From NCBI RefSeq assembly GCF_027492855.1, contig NZ_JAPUDY010000046.1:1-64000 (forward strand): 64,000 bases of DNA, given 5' to 3'. Below are positions 53,255-62,298 of this stretch, in pieces. The position numbers and the translations under genes were made by a program. The DNA comes from Acidovorax sp. (GTDB lineage: Bacteria; Pseudomonadota; Gammaproteobacteria; Burkholderiales; Burkholderiaceae_C). Each line of letters begins with the position of its first letter. The stretch's first letter is position 1. Under the pieces are notes generated by a model. The model ran no database searches. It was not told the DNA's origin and saw only the letters and a list, made by a program, of their open reading frames with translations.

Positions 53255-54141
53255 CCTCCGCCCACCATGGCCACCGCGCTGGCCGTGTGGTGCGGCTGAC
53301 CCGTGGGCCGCTGGCCCCAGGCTTCGGGCCGAAAGCGCCCGGCCAGGCTGGCGATGGCTGCGCTCTCCAGCGCCTCTTGCACGGTCATCGCAGGCAGCAG
53401 GCCCGCAAAACGCAGCGCCAGCATCGACTTGCCCGAGCCTGGCGGCCCGGCCATGAGCACGCTGTGGCCGCCCGCCGCTGCGATCTCCAGCGCGCGTTTG
53501 GGCGCAGCCTGGCCCTTCACGTCGGCCATGTCTGGGCCGGGGGTGCTGGCAGCCATGGGCGTGGCCTGCAGGCGCGTCCAGCCGTCATTGTCAATATCGG
53601 CATCGCCCGCCGCAACGCTGCCGGGCGGGAGAAAGGCACGCACCACGTCCAGCAGATGGCGTGCGCGTACCACCTGGGCCGCAGGCACCAGGGCGGCCTC
53701 TTCGGCGCTGCCGGGGGGGAGCACCAGTTGTGCGTCGATCTGCTGCGTCTGCAGCGCCAGGCTGGTGGCCAGTGCGCCGCGCACCGGGCGCAACTCACCC
53801 GACAGCGACAGTTCGCCCGCAAATTCATAGCCCGCCAGGCGGCTGGCGTCAATCTGGCCGCTGGCGGCGAGGATGCCCAGTGCAATGGGCAGATCGAACC
53901 GGCCGGAGTCCTTGGGCAAGTCGGCCGGAGCGAGGTTGACGGTGATCCTCTTGTTGTGCGGAAACTCCAGCCCCGCGTTCTGCAGCGCCGAGCGCACCCG
54001 CTCGCGGGCCTCCTTCACCTCCACCTCGGCCAGCCCCACGAGCGTGAAGCTGGGCAAACCGTTGGCCAGATGCACTTCGACGGTAACAGAAGGCGCCTGC
54101 AGCCCCAGAAGGGCGCGGCTTTGCACCAAAGCAAGACTCAT
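53227..54141 (-). pseudogene. comM: comM (yifB) interrupted by the transposon; 5' half only
   Basis: ComM is a hexameric AAA+ helicase that promotes branch migration during natural transformation. The real start is the ATG at 54141 (MSLALVQSRALLGLQAPSV). The protein is normal through the Lon-like domain, Walker A (MAGPPGSGKS) and the HHTASAVAMVGGG motif, then changes into VIVNAICE and a stop, encoded by the transposon tip. About 295 of the usual 500 residues remain. Loss of ComM should reduce transformation with long DNA. The 3' half is not in the window. Confidence 0.92.
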
Positions 54142-54202
54142 GAAGCGGTTTCTCCCCAGATGGGTGCGTTTTGTGAAGGTCTGGCGTGGCCCGACAGCCC
54201 CT

Positions 54203-54219
54203 TGCACCAGATAAGTGCG
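54203..54219 (+). promoter_or_regulatory. Candidate NtrC enhancer site
   Basis: TGCACCAGATAAGTGCG resembles the NtrC dyad (TGCAC-N7-GTGCA), about 105 bases upstream of the sigma-54 promoter. One arm end is mismatched. Confidence 0.45.
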
Positions 54220-54306
54220 GCGCGCCCGGTGCACGGCACCCGCCACCAATGTACCGGGGATTCCTGTAACCCAACGCAACCGCGCGCAGACTGCCGCGCG
54301 GCGTGG

Positions 54307-54322
54307 TGGCACGGTCCGTGCT
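54307..54322 (+). promoter_or_regulatory. Sigma-54 promoter of torF-glnK-amt
   Basis: TGGCACGGTCCGTGCT matches TGGCACG-N4-TTGCT with one mismatch; the invariant GG (54308-54309) and GC (54320-54321) have the required 10-base spacing. Transcription should start near 54333. This makes the operon nitrogen-limitation controlled. Confidence 0.75.
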
Positions 54323-54360
54323 TAAAGCGCTTGTCCCAATTTTGTCCAACCGGAGGAAAC

Positions 54361-55071
54361 ATGAACCGCGCCACAATCCAATCCCTGGGCGTTGCCTTTG
54401 TTGCAGCCCTGCCCCTGCTGGCCAATGCCCAGCTCACGGCCAACGTCAGCCTGACCAGCAACTACAAGTTCCGTGGCCAGGACCAGGATGGATCCAAGGT
54501 CAAGGCCGTCAAGCCTGCGCTGCAAGGCGGCTTTGACTACGCCTTCGGTGAGTCCGGCTTTTATGTGGGCAACTGGAACTCCAGCGTGGATTGGCTGCCC
54601 AGCAACTCGCTCGAATCCGACCTGTACGGTGGCTACAAGTTCAAGGCCGGCGGCGTGGACCTGGACGTGGGCCTGTTGACCTACATCTACCCCGGCAACA
54701 GCCACGGTAACACCACCGAGGCCTATGGTGCCGCCACCTTCGGCCCGGTGACGGCCAAGTATTCGCACACCCTGTCCAAGGACTACTTCGCCTATGCAGG
54801 CCCCGGCTTGAAGGGCCGCAACACCGGCTATCTGAACATCGCGTTCGCCCAAGAGGTGGCGCCCCAGACTACGCTGAAGGCTTCGGTGGGCTTCACCCGC
54901 TTCGGCGGCGACATCGCGGCCCCCAACTACATGGACTACAGCGTGGGCGCTGCCTACGACTTCGGTTCAGGCGTATCGCTGGGCGCTGCCGTGGTGGGCG
55001 CCAACAAGCGGGACTACTTCGGCCCCGTCAACAAATCGCGTGTGATCGTCACGCTCACCAAAACCCTGTAA
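54361..55071 (+). CDS. TorF-family outer-membrane porin-like protein
   Basis: A 236-residue beta-barrel-like protein with a signal peptide (to LANAQ, residue about 24) and alternating short strands rich in Y, G and N, ending in a basic/aromatic C-terminus. This family (TIGR02001, TorF) regularly precedes glnK and amt in Burkholderiales and is thought to help ammonium or small-solute uptake across the outer membrane. GGAGGA precedes the ATG. It is the first gene behind the sigma-54 promoter. Confidence 0.85.
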   Translation: MNRATIQSLGVAFVAALPLLANAQLTANVSLTSNYKFRGQDQDGSKVKAVKPALQGGFDYAFGESGFYVGNWNSSVDWLPSNSLESDLYGGYKFKAGGVDLDVGLLTYIYPGNSHGNTTEAYGAATFGPVTAKYSHTLSKDYFAYAGPGLKGRNTGYLNIAFAQEVAPQTTLKASVGFTRFGGDIAAPNYMDYSVGAAYDFGSGVSLGAAVVGANKRDYFGPVNKSRVIVTLTKTL

Positions 55072-55102
55072 ATCTCAAGGGGCGCCGGTGGCGCCCATTT
55101 AG

Positions 55103-55453
<351 letters not shown>

Positions 55454-55487
55454 GGGCCCAGTCGCCACCGACACAAGAGAAATTGCC

Positions 55488-56909
55488 ATGAAAAAACTGC
55501 TTGCTTCCTTCGTTCTGGGGCTGAGTCTGCTGTCCGGCGGATCGGCCGTCCTCGCCCAGGCCCCTGCGGCTGACGCTGCGGCCACGGCCACGGTGGACTC
55601 TGCGACCGCTGCCGCGCCTGCTCCAGCGGCCGCCCCCGCGCCTGCCGCTGAAGCCGCACCGGCCGCCGCCGCAGCCCCCGTGCCCAAGATCGACTCCGGC
55701 GACACCGCCTGGATGCTGACCTCTACGCTGCTCGTGATCCTGATGACCATCCCAGGGCTGGCCCTGTTCTATGGCGGCCTGGGCCGCTCCAAGAACATGT
55801 TGTCCGTGCTGATGCAGGTCTTCGTGGTCTTCTCGCTGGTCTCCCTGCTGTGGGCCATTTACGGCTACAGCCTGGCGTTTTCGGGCGAGGGCAAGTTCTT
55901 CGGCGGCCTGGACAAGATCTTCCTCAAGGGCGTGACCCAGGAGACCTTTGGCGCCCTGATCACCATCCCTGAGTACGTGTTCTTGGCCTTCCAGGGCACG
56001 TTCGCGGCCATCACCGTGGCGCTGGTCGTGGGCTCGTTCGCCGAGCGCATCAAGTTCTCCGCCGTGCTGATCTTCTCCGTGCTGTGGTTCACCTTCAGCT
56101 ACGTGCCCATGGCCCACATCGTGTGGGGCGGCGGCCTGCTGGCGGCCGACGGCGCGCTTGACTTCGCGGGCGGCACCGTGGTGCACATCAACGCCGGTAT
56201 CGCTGGCCTGGTGGGCGCCTACATGGTGGGCAAGCGCATTGGCTACGGCCGCGAAGCCCTCACGCCCCACAGCCTCACGCTGACCATGGTGGGCGCCTCG
56301 CTGCTGTGGGTGGGCTGGTTTGGCTTCAACGCCGGTTCCGCCGGTGCCGCCAACGCAGGTGCGGGCCTGGCCTTCGTGAACACCGTGCTGGCCACCGCTG
56401 CCGCCACGCTGTCCTGGATCGCTGGTGAAGCACTGCACAAGGGCAAGGCCTCCATGCTGGGCGCTGCGTCCGGTGCCGTGGCCGGTCTTGTGGCCGTTAC
56501 GCCCGCTGCAGGTTTTGTGGGCCCCATGGGTTCCATCGTCATGGGCCTGATCGCCGGTGTGGTCTGCCTGTGGGGCGTGGGTGGCTTGAAGCGCATGCTC
56601 AACGTGGACGATGCATTCGACGTGTTCGGCGTGCACGGCGTGGGCGGTATCCTGGGTGCCATCCTGACCGGTGTGTTCGCCTCCCAAAGCCTGGGCGGCA
56701 CCGGAGGCCTGACTCCCGACACCTTCGCCATGGGCGCCCAGGTGTGGATCCAGGTCAAGAGCGTGCTGTTCACCATCGTGTGGTCTGGCGTCGTGGCCTT
56801 CATCGCCTACAAAGTTGCCGACTTGCTCGTGGGCCTGCGTGTCTCGGAAGAAGCAGAACGCGAAGGTCTGGACATCACATCGCACGGCGAGACGGCGTAC
56901 AACCGCTGA
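55488..56909 (+). CDS. amt: Ammonium transporter AmtB
   Basis: A 473-residue inner-membrane ammonium channel. A signal peptide is followed by an Ala/Pro-rich segment to about residue 65, and then the 11-helix Amt core starts at TAWMLTSTLLVILM. Pore features are visible, including the GAYMVGKR region and the second histidine block (DVFGVHGVGGILGA). The cytoplasmic C-terminus (REGLDITSHGETAYNR) carries the conserved GlnK-binding tail. The long acid-poor Ala/Pro linker is common in betaproteobacterial Amt. Confidence 0.96.
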   Translation: MKKLLASFVLGLSLLSGGSAVLAQAPAADAAATATVDSATAAAPAPAAAPAPAAEAAPAAAAAPVPKIDSGDTAWMLTSTLLVILMTIPGLALFYGGLGRSKNMLSVLMQVFVVFSLVSLLWAIYGYSLAFSGEGKFFGGLDKIFLKGVTQETFGALITIPEYVFLAFQGTFAAITVALVVGSFAERIKFSAVLIFSVLWFTFSYVPMAHIVWGGGLLAADGALDFAGGTVVHINAGIAGLVGAYMVGKRIGYGREALTPHSLTLTMVGASLLWVGWFGFNAGSAGAANAGAGLAFVNTVLATAAATLSWIAGEALHKGKASMLGAASGAVAGLVAVTPAAGFVGPMGSIVMGLIAGVVCLWGVGGLKRMLNVDDAFDVFGVHGVGGILGAILTGVFASQSLGGTGGLTPDTFAMGAQVWIQVKSVLFTIVWSGVVAFIAYKVADLLVGLRVSEEAEREGLDITSHGETAYNR

Positions 56910-56996
56910 TCCGCCGGTACCCGGCGCGCTGCGGTGTCTGGTGGCACCGTGGCGTTCTAGAAAAACAAGCGAGCGACTTCTCCTGGTTCTCTTCAG

Positions 56997-57021
56997 CCCG
57001 CCGGTCACGGCGGGTTTTTTT
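56997..57021 (+). terminator. Rho-independent terminator of the amt operon
   Basis: CCCGCC and GGCGGG form a stem across GGTCAC, followed by seven T. Confidence 0.9.
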
Positions 57022-57158
57022 GTACCGGGAGAGCGTCTCGCCCCATCCCGCGCGCCGCCAGGCGACGGCCCCACCAGAGCAGATTGCACACGTGCTGTTC
57101 AAAAAATTCACGTTTGCAATCCCGCGTGCTGCCCATGCCAGCCGCTACGATTCAAGGG

Positions 57159-58286
57159 ATGGACCACGCCCTCAACCAGATCACCGACCGTGTGCGCGCT
57201 GCCGCCGCCGACCAGACCCCGTTGCGCATCCGTGGAGGGGGCACCAAGGACTTCCACGGCCTGGCGTTGCACGGCGAGGTGCTCGACACCCGAGGCCTGG
57301 GCGGCATCGTGAGCTACGAGCCGAGCGAGCTGGTTGTTACCGTGCGGGCAGGCACGCCGCTGGCTGAGCTGGAGGCATTGCTGGCCGAGCAGGGCCAGTG
57401 CCTGCCGTTCGAGCCGCCCCATTTCGCGAAGAACCCGTCCGAGGGCGCCACCGTCGGCGGCATGGTGGCCGCGGGCCTGTCGGGCCCGGCGCGTGCCAGC
57501 GTGGGCGCCGTGCGCGACTACATGCTGGGTGTCACGCTGCTCAATGGCAAGGCCGAGCTGCTGACCTTTGGCGGCCAGGTCATGAAGAACGTGGCGGGGT
57601 ACGACGTCTCGCGCCTCATGGCTGGAGCCTGGGGCACGCTGGGCCTGCTGACCGAGGTGAGCCTCAAGGTGCTGCCCGTGGCGCCCGGCGAGGCCACGCT
57701 GCGGTTTGATGGCATCAACCAGGCCGATGCTCTGCGCAAGCTGCACGCCTGGGGCGGGCAGCCGCTGCCGCTCAACGCCAGTTGCTGGGTGCAGGATGAA
57801 GGCGTGGGCACGCTGTATGTGCGCCTGCGTGGCGCCATGGCGGCGGTGGAGGCTGCTTGCAAGGCCATGGGCGGCACCCGCATGGACAACGCCACCGTTG
57901 CCCCCGACTGGGTCGCTTGCCGCGATCAAACCCTGCCCTGGTTCGCCGCCCGTGCCGCGCAGCCCGGCCACGCGCTGTGGCGCCTGTCGGTGCCCGCCAC
58001 GGCCCCGGTGCTGGCCCTGCCCGGCGGTGCCCAGCCGCTGGTGGAATGGCATGGCGCGCTGCGCTGGGTGCAGGCCCCCGAGTCGGCGGGTGATGCGCTG
58101 CGCGAGGCGGCCCATGCAGTGGGTGGGAGTGCTTCTGTTTTTGTAGCTGCTAGCGCTTATGGATCAAGCGCTAGAGGCCAATTTTACCTCCAATCCAGTG
58201 CGCTGGAGCAGATCCATACCCGGCTCAAGCACAGCTTCGACCCTGCGGGTATCTTCAATCCTGGGCGCATGGCCCACGCCTGGTAG
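57159..58286 (+). CDS. glcE: Glycolate oxidase subunit GlcE (FAD-binding)
   Basis: A 375-residue FAD-linked subunit that with GlcD and GlcF oxidises glycolate to glyoxylate. The PCMH-type FAD domain is clear: VTVRAGTPLAELEALLAEQ, EGATVGGMVAAGLSGP and MKNVAGYDVSRLMAG. The C-terminus ends DPAGIFNPGRM, the normal family ending. A GTAGCTGCTAGCGCTTATGG hairpin repeat is inserted in frame near residue 330 (58135-58186). The ATG at 57159 is preferred over 57135. No glcD precedes it, since the amt terminator lies directly upstream. Confidence 0.9.
   Translation: MDHALNQITDRVRAAAADQTPLRIRGGGTKDFHGLALHGEVLDTRGLGGIVSYEPSELVVTVRAGTPLAELEALLAEQGQCLPFEPPHFAKNPSEGATVGGMVAAGLSGPARASVGAVRDYMLGVTLLNGKAELLTFGGQVMKNVAGYDVSRLMAGAWGTLGLLTEVSLKVLPVAPGEATLRFDGINQADALRKLHAWGGQPLPLNASCWVQDEGVGTLYVRLRGAMAAVEAACKAMGGTRMDNATVAPDWVACRDQTLPWFAARAAQPGHALWRLSVPATAPVLALPGGAQPLVEWHGALRWVQAPESAGDALREAAHAVGGSASVFVAASAYGSSARGQFYLQSSALEQIHTRLKHSFDPAGIFNPGRMAHAW
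58135..58186. repeat. Comamonadaceae-type hairpin repeat inside glcE
   Basis: TAGCGCTT (58151-58158) and AAGCGCTA (58166-58173) form a perfect palindromic stem with a 7-base loop, flanked by TTTTTGTAGCTGC and GAGGCCAATTTTA. I recall this as a dispersed intergenic repeat of Comamonadaceae. Here it is read in frame as FVAASAYGSSARGQFYL. Confidence 0.7.
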
Positions 58287-58369
58287 GCCAGCCGTCTGCC
58301 CCTCTGCGCTGTACGCGCCATCCGTTTCAAGACTTCCAGGTTTTCCGTCCTCCGACCAGGCTGCACCCC

Positions 58370-59638
58370 ATGCAAACCCAACTCGCCCCCGAATACCGCG
58401 CCCGTGCCGATGGCCTGGAAGCCGAATCCATTTTGCGCAAGTGCGTGCACTGCGGCTTTTGCACCGCCACCTGCCCCACTTACCAGTTGCTGGGCGACGA
58501 ACTCGATGGGCCACGTGGGCGCATCTACCTCATCAAACAAGTGCTCGAAGGCGAAGCGCCCACGCGCAAGACCCAGATGCACCTGGACCGGTGCCTGACC
58601 TGCCGCAACTGCGAAAGCACCTGCCCCAGCGGTGTGCAGTACGGCCACCTGGTGGACATTGGCCGCAAGGTCGTTGATGAGAAAGTGCCCCGCCCGGTGG
58701 GTGAAAAGGCGCTGCGCTGGGCACTGAAGGAGTGCTTGCCATCGCCCTTGTTCGCCCCTGCGATGAAGGCGGGGCAAATGGTGCGCGGCCTGCTGCCTGC
58801 CGCGCTCAAGGCCAAGGTACCTGCGCCGCAACCCGCGGGCGCATGGCCCACGCGCGAACATGCGCGCAAGGTGCTGTTGCTGGCGGGCTGCGTGCAGCCG
58901 GCCATGATGCCCAACATCAACACCGCCACCGCGCGCGTGCTCGATGCAGTTGGCATCCAGACCGTCATTGCGGCCAAGGCGGGCTGCTGCGGCGCCGTCA
59001 AGTTTCACCTCAACGACCAGGACGGCGGCATGGCCGAGATGCGCGCCAACATCGACGCCTGGTGGCCCCTGGTGGAGGCTGGCGGGGTGGAGGCCATCGT
59101 CATGAACGCATCGGGCTGCGGCGTCACCGTCAAGGAGTACGGCCACATACTCAAGGACGACGCGCAATATGCCGCCAAGGCCGAGCGCATCAGCGCCCTC
59201 ACGCGCGACCTGTCGGAGTTGTTGCCCGCCATGCTGCCCGAGTTGGCCGACAAACTCGCCGGGCGCGTGCAGCAGCCCGACACGCTGTTTGCTTACCACC
59301 CCCCCTGCACGCTGCAGCACGGCCAGAAGCTGCGCGGCGGTGTTGAAACGCAGCTCAACCGCCTAGGCTTCAAGCTGCGCACGGCGCGCAATGACGCGCA
59401 CCTGTGCTGCGGCTCGGCGGGCACGTATTCGGTGTTGAACCCCGAGCTTTCATACCAGTTGCGCGACCGCAAGCTCGATGTGTTGAATGAAGCCTTTGGC
59501 GAGCAGCCGCCCGACATGATCCTGTCAGCCAACATCGGCTGCATCACGCACCTGCAAAGCGGCACGGGCACGCCCGTGCGGCACTGGGTGGAGGTGCTGG
59601 ACGAAGCACTGCGCGCGGGTGCCCGGCCGATACGGTGA
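58370..59638 (+). CDS. glcF: Glycolate oxidase iron-sulfur subunit GlcF
   Basis: A 422-residue protein with two 4Fe-4S ferredoxin motifs (CVHCGFCTATCPTY near residue 24 and CLTCRNCESTCPSG near 74) and two CCG-type domains (AGCCGAVKFH and CCGSAGTYSVLN). It passes electrons from the flavin subunits to the quinone pool at the membrane. It lies 83 bases after glcE in the same direction. The sequence is complete, of normal length for GlcF. Confidence 0.95.
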   Translation: MQTQLAPEYRARADGLEAESILRKCVHCGFCTATCPTYQLLGDELDGPRGRIYLIKQVLEGEAPTRKTQMHLDRCLTCRNCESTCPSGVQYGHLVDIGRKVVDEKVPRPVGEKALRWALKECLPSPLFAPAMKAGQMVRGLLPAALKAKVPAPQPAGAWPTREHARKVLLLAGCVQPAMMPNINTATARVLDAVGIQTVIAAKAGCCGAVKFHLNDQDGGMAEMRANIDAWWPLVEAGGVEAIVMNASGCGVTVKEYGHILKDDAQYAAKAERISALTRDLSELLPAMLPELADKLAGRVQQPDTLFAYHPPCTLQHGQKLRGGVETQLNRLGFKLRTARNDAHLCCGSAGTYSVLNPELSYQLRDRKLDVLNEAFGEQPPDMILSANIGCITHLQSGTGTPVRHWVEVLDEALRAGARPIR

Positions 59639-59750
59639 AGGGGATTGCGCACGCAAGGCAGGCGGCAACCCAGGGTGTTTGCCACCTGCGTGCCCAACGC
59701 TGGCATGATTGAGGGTTTTGTTGCCTCCCATTCGCACCGAACTGCACCCC

Positions 59751-60593
59751 ATGACCGACTCCGTGTCCGCACAAGAACCCTCTCACACAGCAGCCCCTGA
59801 CGCCCCCCTGGCCGCACCTGTGCAGGCCCCGGCGCCCGCCGCCGCGTCTGCCGAGGCCGGTGCGCCCCAGCCGCGCAAGGGAGGATCACGCCGCGGCGGC
59901 CGCAACCGCCGCAAGCCCGAGGGTGCTGCCGAGGCCGTGCCCCAGGCCGCCGCGCCCGATGCCGCCTCACGTGCCCCCCAGCGCGTTCACCCCGCGTTGG
60001 AACAACTGGCCGGGCTGTACCCCCACCTGTTCGGCGCGGTGTTCCGCCCGCTCAAGCGCGGCATCTTCCAGGATCTGCAGGCTGCGCACCCCGAGGTGTT
60101 TGAGCGCGATGCGCTCAAGGTGGCCCTGGGGTTGCACACGCGCTCCACGCGCTACCTGCAAAGCGTGGCGGCGGGCGACAAGCGCCATGACCTGCAAGGC
60201 CAGCCCGTGGAAGACATGGCCCCCGAGCATGTGCACCACGCGCTGCTCGAGGTCTATCGCCGCCGCAAGAACAACAAGGCGCGCGCCACCGAAGACCTGT
60301 TGCCCAAGCTGCGCAACCGCATGATGGCCGCGTTCGAGGCTTCGGGCCTCACGCGCGAGGACTACACCGTGCTGGTGCAGGGCCGCGACGAGGCCGCCAA
60401 CGCCATCCTCGAAGAAGCCTTTGCCGAATGGGCCGCCCGCAACGCCAAGGACGAAGCCCTGCAGCGCGCCTTTGACGCCAGCGGCCAGACGCTGGAGGCC
60501 TTTGCCGACATGTATGGCATGGACCCACGCGCCGTGGGCCAGATGCTGGAGCGCGCGCGCCGCCAACGCGCCGCCATTGCGCAGCCCGCCTGA
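59751..60593 (+). CDS. ProQ/FinO-domain RNA chaperone
   Basis: A 280-residue protein. The first 80 residues are Ala/Pro-rich with a basic patch (PRKGGSRRGGRNRRKPEG). The ProQ/FinO RNA-binding domain lies at about 82-200 (HPALEQLAGLYPHLFG, FRPLKRGIFQDL, LHTRSTRYLQSV and GQPVEDMAPEH). A helical C-terminal part with RQRAAIAQPA ends the chain. It binds structured small RNAs and mRNA 3' ends. ATG 59751 is chosen. It converges with the FAH gene across a 49-base gap that includes a hairpin of CAGCCCGC and GCGGGCTG (60582-60607). Confidence 0.9.
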   Translation: MTDSVSAQEPSHTAAPDAPLAAPVQAPAPAAASAEAGAPQPRKGGSRRGGRNRRKPEGAAEAVPQAAAPDAASRAPQRVHPALEQLAGLYPHLFGAVFRPLKRGIFQDLQAAHPEVFERDALKVALGLHTRSTRYLQSVAAGDKRHDLQGQPVEDMAPEHVHHALLEVYRRRKNNKARATEDLLPKLRNRMMAAFEASGLTREDYTVLVQGRDEAANAILEEAFAEWAARNAKDEALQRAFDASGQTLEAFADMYGMDPRAVGQMLERARRQRAAIAQPA

Positions 60594-60642
60594 TCGGCTG
60601 CGGGCTGTACGCTAAAACGGAGCAAGCGGGGCTGACGCAGCC

Positions 60643-61491
60643 CTACAGCTTGAACGCCACCACTTCCTGCCGCTGCTCGCCCAGTCCTTCGATGCCCAGC
60701 GTCATCACGTCGCCCTTTTTGAGGTAGAGCGGTGGCTTCATGCCCAGGCCCACGCCGGGCGGCGTGCCGGTGGTGATCACGTCGCCGGGCTCCAGCGTCA
60801 TGAACTGGCTGACGTAGCTGACGATCTTGGCCACGTTGAAGACCATGGTCTTGGTGTTGCCGGTCTGCATGCGTTGGCCGTTCAAATCCAGCCACATCGA
60901 CAGCTTTTGCGGGTTGGGCACCTCGTCGCGCGTCACCAGCCAGGGGCCGATGGGGCCAAAGGTGTCGCAGCCCTTGCCCTTGTCCCAGGTGCCGCCGCGC
61001 TCGATCTGGTATTCACGCTCGCTCACGTCGTTGATGGTGCAGTAGCCCGCCACGTGGTTGAGCGCATCCTTCTGCGCCACGTAGCGTGCGCGTGTGCCGA
61101 TCACCACGCCCAGCTCCACCTCCCAGTCGGTCTTCTTGGAGCCCTTGGGCAGCATCACGGCGTCGTTCGGGCCCTGGATACAACTGGTGGCCTTCATGAA
61201 CACCACGGGCTCGGCGGGGATGGGCAGGTTGGACTCGGCTGCGTGGTCGGCGTAGTTCAGGCCGATGGCGATGAACTTGCGCACGCCGGTCAGCGGCGCG
61301 CCGTAGCGGGGATTGCCTTTGACCAGGGGCAGCTTGTCGGTCTTCAGCCGGGCCAGCTTGGCCAGCGCTGCATCGCCCAACTGGTTGGGGCCGATGTCGG
61401 GGATCACGGCGCTCAGGTCGCGCAGCGCGCCCTGGGCGTCGATCAGGCCTGGTTTTTCTTTGCCGGGGTTGCCATAGCGTACGAGTTTCAT
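60643..61491 (-). CDS. Fumarylacetoacetate-hydrolase-family enzyme
   Basis: A 282-residue hydrolase of the FAH fold. Metal and catalytic motifs are visible: IGLNYADHAAESN, VFMKATSCIQGPND, DWEVELGVVIGT and TGTPPGVGLGMKPPLYLKKGD. In acid-sugar pathways enzymes of this type cleave 2,4-diketo-3-deoxy acids or hydrate similar keto acids. It is the last gene of a three-gene operon with an SDR and an enolase-superfamily dehydratase, so a role in cleaving the keto-deoxy product (as in the non-phosphorylated L-fucose pathway) is likely. The exact substrate is inferred. Confidence 0.9.
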   Translation of the reverse strand: MKLVRYGNPGKEKPGLIDAQGALRDLSAVIPDIGPNQLGDAALAKLARLKTDKLPLVKGNPRYGAPLTGVRKFIAIGLNYADHAAESNLPIPAEPVVFMKATSCIQGPNDAVMLPKGSKKTDWEVELGVVIGTRARYVAQKDALNHVAGYCTINDVSEREYQIERGGTWDKGKGCDTFGPIGPWLVTRDEVPNPQKLSMWLDLNGQRMQTGNTKTMVFNVAKIVSYVSQFMTLEPGDVITTGTPPGVGLGMKPPLYLKKGDVMTLGIEGLGEQRQEVVAFKL

Positions 61492-61525
61492 GGGTTCCTT
61501 TCGTGCAGGTGGTTGTTCTGCCAGT

Positions 61526-62272
61526 TCAAATGGTCATGCCGCCGTCTACCGAGCACACCTGGCCGCTCATGAAGACCGACTCGTCGCTGGCCAGGTAGAC
61601 CACGATGGGGGCGATCTCCTCGGCGCGCGCCAGGCGGCCCATGGGCTGGCGCGCGATGAAGTTCTTGCGCGCTTCGATGGGATCGGCGTAGCTGTTGATG
61701 CGCTCGCCCAGGCTGGGTGTGTCCACGGTGCCGGGTGCGATGGCGTTGCAGCGAATGCCCTGGCCCACATAGTCGGCCGCCACCGATTTTGTCAGCCCCA
61801 CCACCGCCGCCTTGCTGGCGCCGTAGATGCAGCGGTTGGGCAGACCCTTGACGCTGCCGCACACGCTGGCCATGTTGATGATGCTGCCTGCGCCCTTGCC
61901 GCCGTTGTTGGCCAGCATTTTGGGCAGCACGGCCTGGATCATCCAGAACTGCGCGCGGGCGTTCAAGTGGAAGCTGAAGTCCCAGTCATCGTCGGTCGCG
62001 TCCAGCACGGTGCCGTTGGCCACGAAGCCCGCGCAGTTGAACAGGATGTCGATGGACGGCAGCGTGCCCACCACCCGCTGGATGGCGCCCTTGTCGAGCA
62101 CATTAAGCACGGCGGTTTTCACGTTGGCAACGCCGTCATAGCTGGCAAGCAGCGCGGCATTCACATCGGTGGCCCAGACGGTGGCGCCCTCGGCGGCCAT
62201 GGCCAGCGCGGTGGCGCGGCCAATGCCCTGGCCGGCGGCGGTGATGAGTGCGGTTTTGCCTTGAAGTCGCAT
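61526..62272 (-). CDS. Short-chain dehydrogenase (2-keto-3-deoxy-acid dehydrogenase-like)
   Basis: A 248-residue NAD(P)-dependent oxidoreductase. TAAGQGIGRATALAMAAEG is the dinucleotide loop, NCAGFV the NAG motif, and the catalytic Ser-Tyr-Lys is in MASVCGS...YGASKAA. It closes with the normal PGTVDTP and SGQVCSVDGGMTI blocks. The start at 62272 is preferred to longer in-frame starts to 62617 that overlap the next gene. In context it would oxidise a 2-keto-3-deoxy sugar acid before FAH cleavage, by analogy with L-fucose degradation. Confidence 0.9.
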   Translation of the reverse strand: MRLQGKTALITAAGQGIGRATALAMAAEGATVWATDVNAALLASYDGVANVKTAVLNVLDKGAIQRVVGTLPSIDILFNCAGFVANGTVLDATDDDWDFSFHLNARAQFWMIQAVLPKMLANNGGKGAGSIINMASVCGSVKGLPNRCIYGASKAAVVGLTKSVAADYVGQGIRCNAIAPGTVDTPSLGERINSYADPIEARKNFIARQPMGRLARAEEIAPIVVYLASDESVFMSGQVCSVDGGMTI

Positions 62273-62298
62273 GGGTGAAGTCCTTGAAACAGAAATGA

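Noticed and set aside
53287-54360. Long plus-strand open frame antisense to comM and continuous with torF
   Set aside because: It mirrors the codons of comM on the other strand in very GC-rich DNA; torF has its own signal peptide and ribosome site at 54361.
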